DNA from: Herpetosiphonaceae bacterium
GTDB lineage: Bacteria > Chloroflexota > Chloroflexia > Chloroflexales > Herpetosiphonaceae
NCBI GenBank assembly: GCA_013538855.1
Contig: JABXJS010000132.1
Span: 28,418 to 92,417, forward strand
Direction of reading: 5' to 3'
Length of the DNA: 64,000 nucleotides
Shown: in pieces, positions 43,952 through 52,799 of the stretch
Numbering within the stretch: the stretch's first letter is position 1
Layout of the letters: each line of letters opens with the position of its first letter
Made by a program: the position numbers and the translations under genes
Notes under the pieces: generated by a model
Told to the model about the DNA's origin: nothing
The model's input: only the letters and a program-made list of their open reading frames with translations
Databases searched by the model: none

Positions 43952-44440
43952 CTAGAGCTTGTCGATCTGCACTGCGCCATAGATAATTGCGCAGTTGAGC
44001 AGGATGAGCAGGCCGTAGATGCCCAGCCTGAGATGGGCTTCGCGCCGATGCTGCTCATCGACTCGCTCCTCCGCAGGCACCCACAGGCCGTGGTTAAGCG
44101 GCGCTGGCGGCTGGCTAGCATGGCGAATGCGCAGCAGAAGAATCGAGCGCGCCGGATAGCGGCCCTCGGCGTAGCGATTGAGCAGCATCGGCAGCAGCTT
44201 CAGCGCCAGCAGCGCCAGTGCAAGCCCACCGACCACAAGCGCTCCATAGCGCGCTGGGAGCACATCAACCGTGAATAGGTAGGCCAGCAGCCCTAGGTAC
44301 TGCGCGCTGAGCACCCAGCGCAGCGCGTGGATAGCAAAAAAGCGGTTGCGCGTAGCCCAGAAGGCATAGCCATAGCCTAGCACCAGCCAGATCACCATGC
44401 CAATGCCTAGCCCCGCCAGCATACTGATCCAATTGAACAT
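43952..44440 (-). CDS. membrane protein of unknown function, bracketed by repeats R6/R7
   Basis: 162 residues with hydrophobic segments near 6-26, 41-59, 66-85 and 142-157. The loop between the last two is hydrophilic and ends in H-R-R-E-A-H-L-R-L. It starts M-F-N-W-I-S at an ATG (44440) with GAGG nine bases ahead. I know no family for it. Both sides carry copies of one repeat in the same orientation. Confidence 0.55.
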   Translation of the reverse strand: MFNWISMLAGLGIGMVIWLVLGYGYAFWATRNRFFAIHALRWVLSAQYLGLLAYLFTVDVLPARYGALVVGGLALALLALKLLPMLLNRYAEGRYPARSILLLRIRHASQPPAPLNHGLWVPAEERVDEQHRREAHLRLGIYGLLILLNCAIIYGAVQIDKL

Positions 44441-44647
44441 CAAACAGCCTCTACAACTGGCATGATATGTCGTATGAGGGTACTTCCTGAATCTAAGACT
44501 GTCTAGAGTCGGTTAACCGACTCATTTGGCTGTGGCTGGAGTGGTGAGATGGCTAGCCCACGGCTCAGCGGCCCCAGTGTATCAACCCAAAGGCTCCTCT
44601 ATCGCACGGCGGTGCTGGGGGCGCGCCACAGGGCGACATGGATACCA

Positions 44648-44721
44648 GCGAGCGGGACGCTGAGCCGCAGGCGCATGCAGCGCGACCGGCGGCGGATTAA
44701 CCACGGCGCAGATGTTCTAAA
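44648..44721 (+). repeat. dispersed intergenic repeat, copy R7
   Basis: Second copy of the R6 sequence, differing at a handful of positions. Similarity continues more weakly upstream for 35 bases (ATCGCACGGCGG and GGGCGACATGG). It ends inside the terminator of the next gene. Confidence 0.75.
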
Positions 44722-44757
44722 AAAAGACGGCGGGAGCCAGCGTAGGACTCCCGCCGT
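44719..44757 (-). terminator. intrinsic terminator of the lipoprotein gene at 44764
   Basis: On the minus strand ACGGCGGGAG pairs with CTCCCGCCGT and is followed by CTTTTTTT, beginning seven bases after the stop codon. Confidence 0.92.
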
Positions 44758-44763
44758 GATGAT

Positions 44764-45279
44764 CTAGGCTTGGCTGGCCTGCTCGAGCAGCTGCTGCATG
44801 AGCTGGAAGAGCGGGTGCGCGGGGTCGATGGCCGTCTCGCAGGCATCGAGGCTCACCGAGCCAGCGTCGGTGTAGAAGGTATAGGTGGCGGCCTGGCCGT
44901 CGAAGGCGCGCGGGCAGGTGTCGGTGAACGGCGTGGCGGCGATGGTTGGGAAGTCGGCGCTGGCGATCTGCTGGCGCAGGCTGCGCAGCTGCTCGGACTG
45001 CAGGGTGAAGGTTTTTGGCTCGCCGCCGTTCTGGACATAGGTTGTCGTGCCGTCGTTGCGGATGGTCAGCGCGGTCTCGCAGCCGCCCTTGCCCTCATCG
45101 ACGATGCACATGCCGCCGGTGATGACCATCTCGGCCAGCGGGTCGTTGGGCGCACCGGCGGCTGGCTCAGCGGCGGGCTGGGTTGGCTCGGCCTGCACAG
45201 GCGTGTTGGTCGGGGTATCGGCTGCGCCACAGGCGGCGAGTGCAACCAAACAAAGCAAACAAACAAAGAGGTGCTTCAT
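44764..45279 (-). CDS. hypothetical lipoprotein
   Basis: 171 residues from the ATG at 45279 with AAGGAG ten bases ahead. Signal peptide with lipobox A-L-A-A-C-G-A and a Pro/Ala/Glu/Thr linker to about residue 45. The domain has four Cys (G-M-C-I, G-G-C-E, D-T-C-P, D-A-C-E). L-T-I-R-N-D-G-T-T-T-Y and T-Y-T-F-Y-T-D-A-G-S-V-S suggest two beta-hairpins, and a final helix has F-Q-L-M-Q-Q-L-L-E-Q. This layout resembles small secreted domains with paired disulphides; no function assigned. Confidence 0.65.
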   Translation of the reverse strand: MKHLFVCLLCLVALAACGAADTPTNTPVQAEPTQPAAEPAAGAPNDPLAEMVITGGMCIVDEGKGGCETALTIRNDGTTTYVQNGGEPKTFTLQSEQLRSLRQQIASADFPTIAATPFTDTCPRAFDGQAATYTFYTDAGSVSLDACETAIDPAHPLFQLMQQLLEQASQA

Positions 45280-45483
45280 CAAAACGATGCTCCTTCATAA
45301 TCTGCAAAAGGTACAGGCTAGCAAACGCTGCTGCGGGCCGAAAAGTTCCGCAGCAGCTTAGAAGGAAAGCTCGCGCGGCGGTGCGGCGTCTAGAGGACAG
45401 CAGCACGTTTGACCGGCATCGTGCGACAGCAGCACTGCTGCTGCGTACTAGATACACCGGCGCTTACACCATAGGAGCACTAT

Positions 45484-45867
45484 ATGGACACGCGAAGCCT
45501 CACCGACGGCATCTTTGATCAGGCGATGACCAACATCATTATTTGGACTGTCGTAGCCTTTGTGATTGGGGGCATCATCATTGTATTTGCCCGGCGGGCG
45601 ATGAAGCCCAACGCCAACCTGCTCAAGACGGGCGTGCCGGCGCAGGCCAAGATTCTTAACGTCTGGCAGACGGGCATGATGATCAACAACAACCCACAGG
45701 TGGGCATGCTGCTGGAGGTGAACGGCCCAGGCGGCACCTACCAGACCGAGACGAAGGTTGTAATCCCGATGATCAACATTCCGCAGTTCCAGCCCGGCGT
45801 GACCCTGCCGGCCAAAGTTGACCCAACCAACCCCAAGAAAATCGCGCTCGACATCTACGCATCCTAA
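45484..45867 (+). CDS. membrane-anchored small protein with DUF3592-like domain
   Basis: 127 residues. One membrane helix (about 17-36: I-I-I-W-T-V-V-A-F-V-I-G-G-I-I-I-V), then a basic stretch and a beta-rich domain: G-V-P-A-Q-A-K-I-L-N-V, Q-V-G-M-L-L-E-V, L-P-A-K-V-D-P-T-N-P-K-K-I-A-L-D. The A-x-A-x-I and V-x-x-D-P-x-N-P-x-x features resemble DUF3592-type domains. ATG at 45484 follows TAGGAG. A clear terminator lies after it. Function unknown. Confidence 0.65.
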   Translation: MDTRSLTDGIFDQAMTNIIIWTVVAFVIGGIIIVFARRAMKPNANLLKTGVPAQAKILNVWQTGMMINNNPQVGMLLEVNGPGGTYQTETKVVIPMINIPQFQPGVTLPAKVDPTNPKKIALDIYAS

Positions 45868-45921
45868 GCTCCGCTGCGCCCACTGAAGCAGCCGCTTGTC
45901 GCCGGTAGCCCGGCTGCGCTG

Positions 45922-45960
45922 AAACGCCGCTCGTCTTGCAAGACAGCGGCGTTTGTTGTG
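45922..45960 (+). terminator. terminator after the DUF3592-like gene
   Basis: AAACGCCGCT (45922-45931) pairs with AGCGGCGTTT (45945-45954), with an inner GTCTTGCAAGAC palindrome and TTGTTG downstream. Confidence 0.75.
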
Positions 45961-46038
45961 CTTGTCAGCAGCACCATAGAAGCATATGCTAGGAGCCACT
46001 TCCAATTGTGCTGGATATATGCTGGAGCAGACATAACA

Positions 46039-46743
46039 ATGCACGATGTGTATGTACCGCAGGCGCGGCGGCGGCGCAGCCCGCTGAAGCTGGCGCTGCA
46101 GTGGTGGGTCGTGACGGTGGTGGCGCTAAGTATCAACTATCACTGGATAAAGCCCTGGTTATTCCGCTTGTTTGTAGCGCTTGGTGTCCATCGTGCGCTC
46201 GCGGGCATATTTGGGACGCTGTCCTTTATCAACGAGTTTTTGCTGCTGGATATTACATCAATACTCCTTGTGGGCGGGGCACAGGCGCTGGTGCTGCGGC
46301 GCTGGCGCTGGATTGTATCCACACTGGTTGCCGTGGCTGTGCTGCACTGGATGCTGCCGCATGTAGGTGTGGGCTTAGGCGGGCTGATGGACGAAGCCTG
46401 GCCGCATTACGGGGGGTGGATTATGAGCACCATGGTGGGCAGCATGCTGACGGCCGGCATCCAGTGCCAGGGCCTGCCATGGCCGCGCCAAGCGCTGGTT
46501 GTGTGGACCTGTGCGGTGGTGCTTGGCGACCTGGCAGCACTCAGTGTGGAGGCGTTTGTCTTTAATTGGCCCGATTCACTGCTGCGTAGCTGGGGCATTG
46601 TTGTGCCCTACGCCTGGGCCTCGGTGGCGGCTGGTGCGGTTCAAGCGGCCTTTACAGCGACGGCGATCTACAACCTCGCGTGGCGCGGGCTGCTGACGCG
46701 GCCGACGAGCGATGGTGCAGTGGTTGAACATTCGTTGACATAG
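46039..46743 (+). CDS. membrane protein, first of a tandem paralogous pair
   Basis: 234 residues from the ATG at 46039. It starts M-H-D-V-Y-V-P-Q-A-R-R-R-R-S-P-L-K-L-A-L and has six or so hydrophobic segments. The motif G-G-A-Q-A-L-V-L-R-R-W-R-W sits in the middle, and it ends with A-I-Y-N-L-A-W-R-G-L-L. GGAG lies 12 bases upstream, slightly far. The next gene has the same layout and the same length. No known family recognised. Confidence 0.65.
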   Translation: MHDVYVPQARRRRSPLKLALQWWVVTVVALSINYHWIKPWLFRLFVALGVHRALAGIFGTLSFINEFLLLDITSILLVGGAQALVLRRWRWIVSTLVAVAVLHWMLPHVGVGLGGLMDEAWPHYGGWIMSTMVGSMLTAGIQCQGLPWPRQALVVWTCAVVLGDLAALSVEAFVFNWPDSLLRSWGIVVPYAWASVAAGAVQAAFTATAIYNLAWRGLLTRPTSDGAVVEHSLT

Positions 46744-46761
46744 GAGAGTGAGGAGTACACG

Positions 46762-47466
46762 ATGACCGCTATGAGAGATGTCTATGTGCCGCAGGAGCGG
46801 CCGCAGCGCAATCCGCTGAAGCTAGCGCTGCTATGGTGGGGGCTAACAATGGCAGGCTACTTGGTTGGTGCGCTGCTTGTAGTCCCATTTATCTTCACGC
46901 GGCTGGGGCTGATCTATACGATTAGCTATTGGATGCAAGATTTAAATATGTCGCCTGCTGAATTCTCGATGGTCTATGTCTGGATGCGACAAATAACCAT
47001 CGGGGTTTTTACGGGCGGAATATAGGCGCTGGTGCTGCGGCGCTGGCGCTGGCTGCCGCTGGTGCTGCTAGCATACACTGTGGCCTCTGGTCTTACATTG
47101 GTGGGTGCCCCGGTCGTTGGGGAATTTCTAGGCCAGAGTATCGTGGCGGTACTTGTCGTGTGGGTTTTCACAGCAACAGTCTTTGGTGGTATCTCTGGGC
47201 TAGGATTGCCATATCCAAAGCGCTCAGTGCTTCTATGGACAGTCGGCGTGCTGCTTGGGAATGCTGTGTTCCAGCTCGTGCTGTGGGGGACAATTCAGGT
47301 TATTGGCGTGCAAGCGTACGTACCTATTGCGCTCGCTGTATCGACTGGCGCGGATGCGTTGAATATCCTTTGTACCGCCGCCGCGATCTACAGCTTGGCG
47401 CAGCGCGGGCTGCTGGATACATGTGTAGCTGTGCCGAACCTTAGCCAGCCGATTAATTGGACATAG
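46762..47466 (+). pseudogene. second membrane paralogue interrupted by in-frame TAG (codon 88)
   Basis: ATG at 46762 follows GAGGAG; the frame runs to 47466 with a single stop, TAG at 47023-47025. Counting that codon as sense, the product has 234 residues, the same as the upstream paralogue. The paralogue reads G-G-A-Q-A-L-V-L-R-R-W; here the corresponding codons are G-G-I-(TAG)-A-L-V-L-R-R-W, so one C-to-T change (CAG to TAG) explains it. The second half still has good membrane segments and no further stops, so the lesion is recent, or the stop is read through, or the sequence has an error. Confidence 0.75.
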
Positions 47467-47494
47467 CTAAGGCTCACGAGCGTATCGTTTGGAC

Positions 47495-47524
47495 GCCGCC
47501 GGACTCACACGCGAGTCCGGCGGC
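47495..47524. terminator. hairpin between convergent genes
   Basis: GCCGCCGGACT pairs with AGTCCGGCGGC around an 8-nt loop; no T-run on either side. Confidence 0.55.
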
Positions 47525-47531
47525 GCTGGCG

Positions 47532-49916
47532 TTACTGGCCATCGGTGGCCGGGGCGAGCGCGCCGCAGCGCTGCTGGACGCTGGCCTGGACGGCGGCCTG
47601 GTCGCTGGTGCGGGCGAAGATCAGCACCGTCGGGTGGTCGAAGACCTGCAGCGTCTCCTCGATGCGCGGGTGGTGCTCCGGGTCGATGCGCCAGGGTCCG
47701 ATGTGCGGGCCGCGGCTGAAGCGGGCGACCTGCTGATAGCCGAGGTCGCCGCTGAACAGATGATCGTAGATGCAGGCGCGCACTGGGAAGCGGTCGGGCA
47801 TGCGGCGGAAGGTGACGTGCTGCGAGCGGCTGGCGACGATCAGGTAGTCGCTGCGGCCAAGCTCCGCGGCGTAGTAGTCGGGCGACTCGCGCAGATTCGG
47901 CGTATAGACGCGCAGGCGCTCAGTTGTGTAGAGGTAGGGGCCGAGCTGGTCGAACTCGACCGGCAGGCTAGGGTCGTGCTCCTCGCTGAGCACGCGCTGG
48001 CCGAGCGGGATATGTTGATAGATCCAGGCCGAGGCGAGCGCGCGCGGGTCGGGCTGACCGTACACACCGACCGCGAAGGCTCCGGCGTAGACCAGCATCG
48101 ACAGGGCGGTGAGCGTGCCAAGGCCCCAGGCGGCGCGCCGTAGCCAGCCTGCCTGGGCGATTAGCCGCTCAAGCAGCGCGGCGGCATACAGGCACAGAAA
48201 CGGCAGCACTGGCAGCATGTAGCGATTGTACTTGATGAACGACAGCCCGATCAGCACAAAGTAGATCGTCGGCCCGGCCCAGACCACCATGTCCGCCGCG
48301 CGCCGCAGGCGCAGCCGTGCGCCGACGAGCAGCCAGCCGCCGACGGCCAGTAGCACCAGCAGCGGCCCGCAGGTCCAGAGCAGGTTATACAGCTGGTACA
48401 GGTAGGGCGTGGTCTCCAAGAACTGATAGGTGTAGTCGGCGGTGCCGGAGGCGACGTCGCCGCCCTCCATGGCGATGGTCTGGGTGAACTCGCCCCAGGC
48501 CAAGACGTAGTAGGGCGCAAAGATCAGGCAGGCGACCACGCCCGCCACCAGGCAGATGAGGCAGTGGCGCACGAGCTGCGGCAGCGCCAGCTTGGGCGTG
48601 TGCGGATCGAGCCAGAGGCCGCCGAGCATCATCAGCGGCACAATCCCAAACGAGAGCGCCGTGACCTTGGAGGCGAAGCCCAGGCCCAGCAGTGCGCCGA
48701 CCAGCGCGGCGCTGCGCCATGACGGGCGGCGCAGATAGCCAAGGCAGGCGTAGGCGATGGCGACGAGCAGGAGCGTCAGCAGCGAGTCGGTGGTGCTGAA
48801 GTGCGCATTTTGGATGGCCAGCACCGCGAAGGCCCAGAAGATCGCCGCCCACAGCCCCACGCGCCGGGTGGCCCAGCGCTGCCCGAGCAAGGCGAGCATG
48901 ATGATCGTCAGGCTGCTCCAGAGCGCGCTATAGAAGCGCCCGACAAGCACAAAGCGGCCGAGGCTGTCGAGCCAGGCCGGGTCGAAGCGCGCCAGCAGCG
49001 CCGCCGAGAAGTGGTACAGATACAGCAGAAAGCTGCCGTAGGAGAAGAAGTGCGGGTTCCACGGCGGCTTGAGCGTGCGCGCCGCCTCGTCGAAGACCCA
49101 CTCGTCGGGGTGAAAGACAAAGCCGCTGTCCCAGTTGAGGTTCCAGAAGCGCAAGGTCGCGCCGCCGATCAGCACCAATCCCAGGCTCCACCACCAGTGC
49201 GGATGGGCCGTGCGCCGTGCCAGCGCCGCCAGCAGCCACAGCCCCGCAGCGCCGAGCAGCCCAATCCACGCCAGCCACACCAGCAGCCTCGGCGCGCCGA
49301 GCGCAAGCATAGCCCCGCCGAGCATGGCCCCAGCGCCCGCCAGCCACAGCGCGGGCCGCCGCCACATCCAGACCAGCGCCGCCGCGCCGAGCAGGGAGGC
49401 CAGCCACAGCAGGGAGGCCAGCCACAGCGCGCTGCCCCACGAGCGCCAGAGCACGCGCTGCATGCGCGCCAAGCCCACGCCAAGCGGCGAGGCCGGCGCA
49501 GTGTGCTGGCTGGTGATGCTGACCGTGCCGTCGCTCACGGCGCGCTCGGGCACATAAAACATGTAGCTGCGCAGCCCTGGCGCAACAGCAAAGCTGGCCT
49601 GCGCCGTGCCCAGCGTGAGCGTGGTGGGCACCGTGATATCGGGCGGGTCAGGCGGGGCCAGATCGAGGCGCAGCAGGCTGTAGCCGCCGCCCCAGGGCTG
49701 CCAGACAATCGCGCCTGCGCCGTCGCTCCAGCGGCCGAAGGTGTGGGCAAATGGCTGGGGGCTGCGCCAGCCCCGCAGCGTCTGCCAGTCGGCGTAGTCG
49801 CCGCTGGCTATGCGCTGGACGGTGGGCTGGCGATGCAGCGCCTGCGCCACTCCCAGCATCAGCAGCAGGCTGGCGACCAGGTTAATCCAAAACCAGATTG
49901 AGCGTTGTATCTTCAC
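47532..49916 (-). CDS. family 39-type membrane glycosyltransferase
   Basis: 794 residues from a GTG (49916) with GAGG five bases ahead. A longer reading exists, but its first 100 residues overlap the next gene antisense and are implausible. One N-terminal helix is followed by a beta-rich extracytoplasmic segment of about 110 residues, then ten or more membrane helices. The catalytic-type acidic motif F-H-P-D-E-W-V-F lies in the first large loop of the membrane domain, as in PMT/ArnT-like GT39 enzymes, which use polyprenyl-phosphate sugars. Y-N-R-Y-M-L-P-V-L-P-F is another typical piece. Acceptor and sugar are unknown. Confidence 0.82.
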   Translation of the reverse strand: MKIQRSIWFWINLVASLLLMLGVAQALHRQPTVQRIASGDYADWQTLRGWRSPQPFAHTFGRWSDGAGAIVWQPWGGGYSLLRLDLAPPDPPDITVPTTLTLGTAQASFAVAPGLRSYMFYVPERAVSDGTVSITSQHTAPASPLGVGLARMQRVLWRSWGSALWLASLLWLASLLGAAALVWMWRRPALWLAGAGAMLGGAMLALGAPRLLVWLAWIGLLGAAGLWLLAALARRTAHPHWWWSLGLVLIGGATLRFWNLNWDSGFVFHPDEWVFDEAARTLKPPWNPHFFSYGSFLLYLYHFSAALLARFDPAWLDSLGRFVLVGRFYSALWSSLTIIMLALLGQRWATRRVGLWAAIFWAFAVLAIQNAHFSTTDSLLTLLLVAIAYACLGYLRRPSWRSAALVGALLGLGFASKVTALSFGIVPLMMLGGLWLDPHTPKLALPQLVRHCLICLVAGVVACLIFAPYYVLAWGEFTQTIAMEGGDVASGTADYTYQFLETTPYLYQLYNLLWTCGPLLVLLAVGGWLLVGARLRLRRAADMVVWAGPTIYFVLIGLSFIKYNRYMLPVLPFLCLYAAALLERLIAQAGWLRRAAWGLGTLTALSMLVYAGAFAVGVYGQPDPRALASAWIYQHIPLGQRVLSEEHDPSLPVEFDQLGPYLYTTERLRVYTPNLRESPDYYAAELGRSDYLIVASRSQHVTFRRMPDRFPVRACIYDHLFSGDLGYQQVARFSRGPHIGPWRIDPEHHPRIEETLQVFDHPTVLIFARTSDQAAVQASVQQRCGALAPATDGQ

Positions 49917-49956
49917 AGGTGCCTCGGCGTATGTGCTAGCAGATGATTCTGGCTGC

Positions 49957-49962
49957 ATTATA
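49957..49962 (-). promoter_or_regulatory. -10 box upstream of the GT39 gene
   Basis: A consensus TATAAT on the minus strand, 40 bases before the GTG start. The -35 position holds no consensus match. Confidence 0.4.
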
Positions 49963-50004
49963 CCGAGGTTTTGCGCTGGGCCAGCGGCGCTTGTGGTTAA
50001 AGCG

Positions 50005-50034
50005 CTGCGGCGGAGCCAGCTGACTCCGCCGCAG
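50005..50034 (-). terminator. terminator of the exonuclease/phosphatase-family gene
   Basis: CTGCGGCGGAG (50005-50015) pairs with CTCCGCCGCAG (50024-50034), 11 bp with an 8-nt loop, followed on the minus strand by CGCTTTAA. Confidence 0.65.
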
Positions 50035-50052
50035 ATCGGGATTGTGCGGTGA

Positions 50053-52563
50053 CTACTGCTTGCACCCGCTCGGGTCAGCCTCGACCACCACGCACTCGCT
50101 GTGGCTGGCGAGATAGTACATGGTGTACCAGTAGCTCGCCTTATCGGGATTCGGGTTGTCGTTCCAGACGAACAGGCTGTTCTGGACACCGCCCTGCCAG
50201 GCGGGGTTGGGCTTGATGTAGCTGTCGTTGAACTCACCGTGCAGATAGTCGACAGTAGCCTCGCCCTCGTCCTCGATTAGCTCCAGGCGCAGCGCTTTGC
50301 TGATGCTGCCCTTCAGCGCTGGCTCGTTGACGAGCGAGCGTTTGAAGTCGTTGTGGAACTCGCCAAGATCGGTGCAGGGCGCATTCGTGCAGCTCAGGTA
50401 CAGATTGTCAGCGTCGAACTGAAAGACCGCGTTGATCTGCTCGTCCTCGGCCGAGGGGAAGCCAACCCAGTCGGCGGTCTGCGCGGGCACGAGCGTGAGC
50501 GGGCGAATATAGGTCAGGTTTGTCTCGAAGCGCAGCCCGGCGCGCATACCGATGCCAGCGTAGAGCTGATCGCGCTGCATGCGCACATAGTAGCGCTGGG
50601 CACCGCCGCTGGGCTTCCCGCTCAAGTGTGGCGCGCTGGTGCGCCGATCAGGCCACTGATTGTTGTCCCAGTCGCCTGGCTGTGTGGGCGCGCTGGCCCA
50701 GCTGATCGCCGGATAGCCCTGCGTGTCGGCGACGAGGTCCAGATGCTGCGCCTGCAGAAAGTCTGTGCTGGTTGACTCTTGGAAGAACTGGACATCAGGG
50801 AAGCCGCCGGCGCTGGCTGTGTCGGTGTAGAACGAGTACCAGACCTTGTGGTCGGGGGTGACGATGCCGCCGGTTGGCCACAGGAACGTGTCGGTATTGC
50901 CTGGCGTCAGCGCGATCGCATCCTGCGGGCCGTTGCCACGATGCTGATGGAACATAATCGTGTAGCCGCCGACCCAGGTGCGATCTGGCTTTTTGGTGGT
51001 TGGATTCTGCGCATAGGTGCGGATGAAATACGGTGGCTTAGGCAGCGCGTACTTCTTGCCCCAGCGTGAGGTCTCGTTGTGGTAGCTGGCCAGCGGGCGT
51101 GAAAGATCGTCGGCGCTGTAGATATCGAAGCCCACCTCTGGCCCGCCGACCTGGATCGAGTAGCTGCCAGGCTGATCGATGCGGAACCACTGCATGCTGC
51201 CAGGGAAGGTGATCAGCGCGCTGTTGCCTGGCCCAAAGCTCACATCCTGCGGCGAGCTGTAGCTGCCAAAGGTCACCGGCTTGGCGTGATTGGGGTTGCA
51301 GAAGGGCGCGCCGCGGTTGAAGTCACCGCGCACGCCGAGGTGATCCGAGTACTGCTGCACGCCGCTCTGCTCACCGAGGTCGTAGGCGAGTGCGATGTGC
51401 TGAAGGCATAGCGCGCCACGATCTTCGAGCAGAGGCTGATTGTGCAGAATATAGTCGAGCCGGTGCTGCTCGTCTGGGCGCGAGATGCCCACGTCGTCCT
51501 TGGAGGTCTCGTAGCCCCAGCTATCGGCCATGTACGCGCCTGTGTCGGTGCTTGGGTCGTAGGAGCAGGTGCCGCCGGCGCAGGCGAAGAAGCCGCTGGC
51601 GGCGTTGTTGGCGGTCGCGAACTGCCACTTCCACTCCGCGCTGCTCTGGCTGCCGTTTTGATTCTGGCCGGTGATGTTGAGATCGCCCATCAAGAAGACC
51701 GGCTCGTTGCGCAGCTGTGTCTGCGTAAGGCTGCGCACGATGAGCTGGCGCGCTTGGCCAAGCTGATGATCGCGCGTCTTCATCTCCTCGCTCTCGGTGG
51801 CCGTGTAGCTGGCCTGCATATGCGTAAAGGCGATGTTGGCGGTGCCGCGCGGTGTGGCGACGCGCACCAGCGCTACCGCTTTGGCGGCGAAGCAGTCGGT
51901 CGTTGGCGTATAGATGCCCGATCCAGCCTCGACCTCGGTGGATGCGCACTCATCGTAGTAGAGGACAGCCACCTCGTTCGGATCGTCGCCCCAGCCGACC
52001 CACTGACCGCCAACGTAGTTCACGCCGCTGATGTCAGCGCCGCCAGGGAAGGGCGCAGATGCCGCCGCCGAGAACGGCACAAACGGGTATTTCGAGAAGA
52101 GCATCAGCCCGCTGTCGGGCGTCTCCAGAATACCCGGCGGCAGCGGCCAGTTGGTTGGGCCGTCGATTTTATCAATATGGTATGGGTAGCGGGCGCTTAG
52201 CCGCAGAATCAGCTGGTCGCGGGCCTTGTCATCAAAGACCTCGTTCAGCGCCACTACGTCCTGATCGGTGCGCAAGATGCCGTCGGCGATGTGGTCGGCG
52301 CGCTCGGGGTACTCCATCTGCCACTGGGCCACATTGGGGTTAATCTCGCCGCCAGGGATGAGCAGCGACGAGAGCGAGACAAAGGCGGTGTTGTAGGTGA
52401 GCAGCCGCAGCGACCAGGCGCTGTCGGACCAGTTGCTGCCGGTGGCGGCGGCTGGCCGCGCTGGGCGGGCAAGGCCGCCAAGCATCAGCAGCAGGCATCC
52501 GATCAGTAGCAGGCGCTGCCGTAGGTGTTGCTGGCGCGCTATCGATTGAACATACGTAGCCAT
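50053..52563 (-). CDS. secreted endonuclease/exonuclease/phosphatase-family protein
   Basis: 836 residues from the ATG at 52563 (M-A-T-Y-V-Q-S), with AAGGAG ten bases ahead and a signal peptide ending near A-R-P-A-A-A. Residues about 50-390 form an EEP domain: L-L-T-Y-N-T-A-F, D-V-V-A-L-N-E-V-F-D-D, F-L-M-G-D-L-N-I-T-G and Y-S-D-H-L-G-V supply the Asn, Glu, Asp/Asn and Asp-His catalytic positions. Such domains cleave phosphodiesters in DNA or in phospholipids; the extended form with D-H-I-A-D-G-I-L is reminiscent of bacterial sphingomyelinase-like enzymes. Residues about 420-836 are beta-rich with several Cys and are not assigned; they may bind substrate or the cell surface. Confidence 0.82.
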   Translation of the reverse strand: MATYVQSIARQQHLRQRLLLIGCLLLMLGGLARPARPAAATGSNWSDSAWSLRLLTYNTAFVSLSSLLIPGGEINPNVAQWQMEYPERADHIADGILRTDQDVVALNEVFDDKARDQLILRLSARYPYHIDKIDGPTNWPLPPGILETPDSGLMLFSKYPFVPFSAAASAPFPGGADISGVNYVGGQWVGWGDDPNEVAVLYYDECASTEVEAGSGIYTPTTDCFAAKAVALVRVATPRGTANIAFTHMQASYTATESEEMKTRDHQLGQARQLIVRSLTQTQLRNEPVFLMGDLNITGQNQNGSQSSAEWKWQFATANNAASGFFACAGGTCSYDPSTDTGAYMADSWGYETSKDDVGISRPDEQHRLDYILHNQPLLEDRGALCLQHIALAYDLGEQSGVQQYSDHLGVRGDFNRGAPFCNPNHAKPVTFGSYSSPQDVSFGPGNSALITFPGSMQWFRIDQPGSYSIQVGGPEVGFDIYSADDLSRPLASYHNETSRWGKKYALPKPPYFIRTYAQNPTTKKPDRTWVGGYTIMFHQHRGNGPQDAIALTPGNTDTFLWPTGGIVTPDHKVWYSFYTDTASAGGFPDVQFFQESTSTDFLQAQHLDLVADTQGYPAISWASAPTQPGDWDNNQWPDRRTSAPHLSGKPSGGAQRYYVRMQRDQLYAGIGMRAGLRFETNLTYIRPLTLVPAQTADWVGFPSAEDEQINAVFQFDADNLYLSCTNAPCTDLGEFHNDFKRSLVNEPALKGSISKALRLELIEDEGEATVDYLHGEFNDSYIKPNPAWQGGVQNSLFVWNDNPNPDKASYWYTMYYLASHSECVVVEADPSGCKQ

Positions 52564-52760
52564 CGAGTCTATGCTCCTTCCAAAACTATGCTTCACTGTG
52601 CCGCTGGAGCCAGTCCATACAGGTGTGCCCAACGACGCCGCCAAGCATAGTTGGCACGGCTTCCCCATTTCTACCTAGAGCGTCGGCTGAGCTATGCGCC
52701 GCGAAGGAAGAATTAGGCGAGGTCAGCTGCCAGCGCGGCGCTGCTGCTTGTCCGCTCCGC

Positions 52761-52766
52761 TATAAT
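52761..52766 (+). promoter_or_regulatory. -10 box upstream of the XRE-STAND gene
   Basis: TATAAT 34 bases before the ATG, with no convincing -35 box. A short inverted repeat GAAT-CGTC-ATTC (52769-52780) follows and could be an operator for the gene's own HTH domain. Confidence 0.4.
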
Positions 52767-52799
52767 GAGAATCGTCATTCAGCATTGAGGAACAGCGCT

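Noticed and set aside
49917..50237. N-terminal extension of the GT39 protein by about 107 residues
   Set aside because: It overlaps the end of the neighbouring coding sequence on the same strand in another frame, has Ser/Thr/Arg-rich shadow composition, and a GTG with a good site lies downstream.
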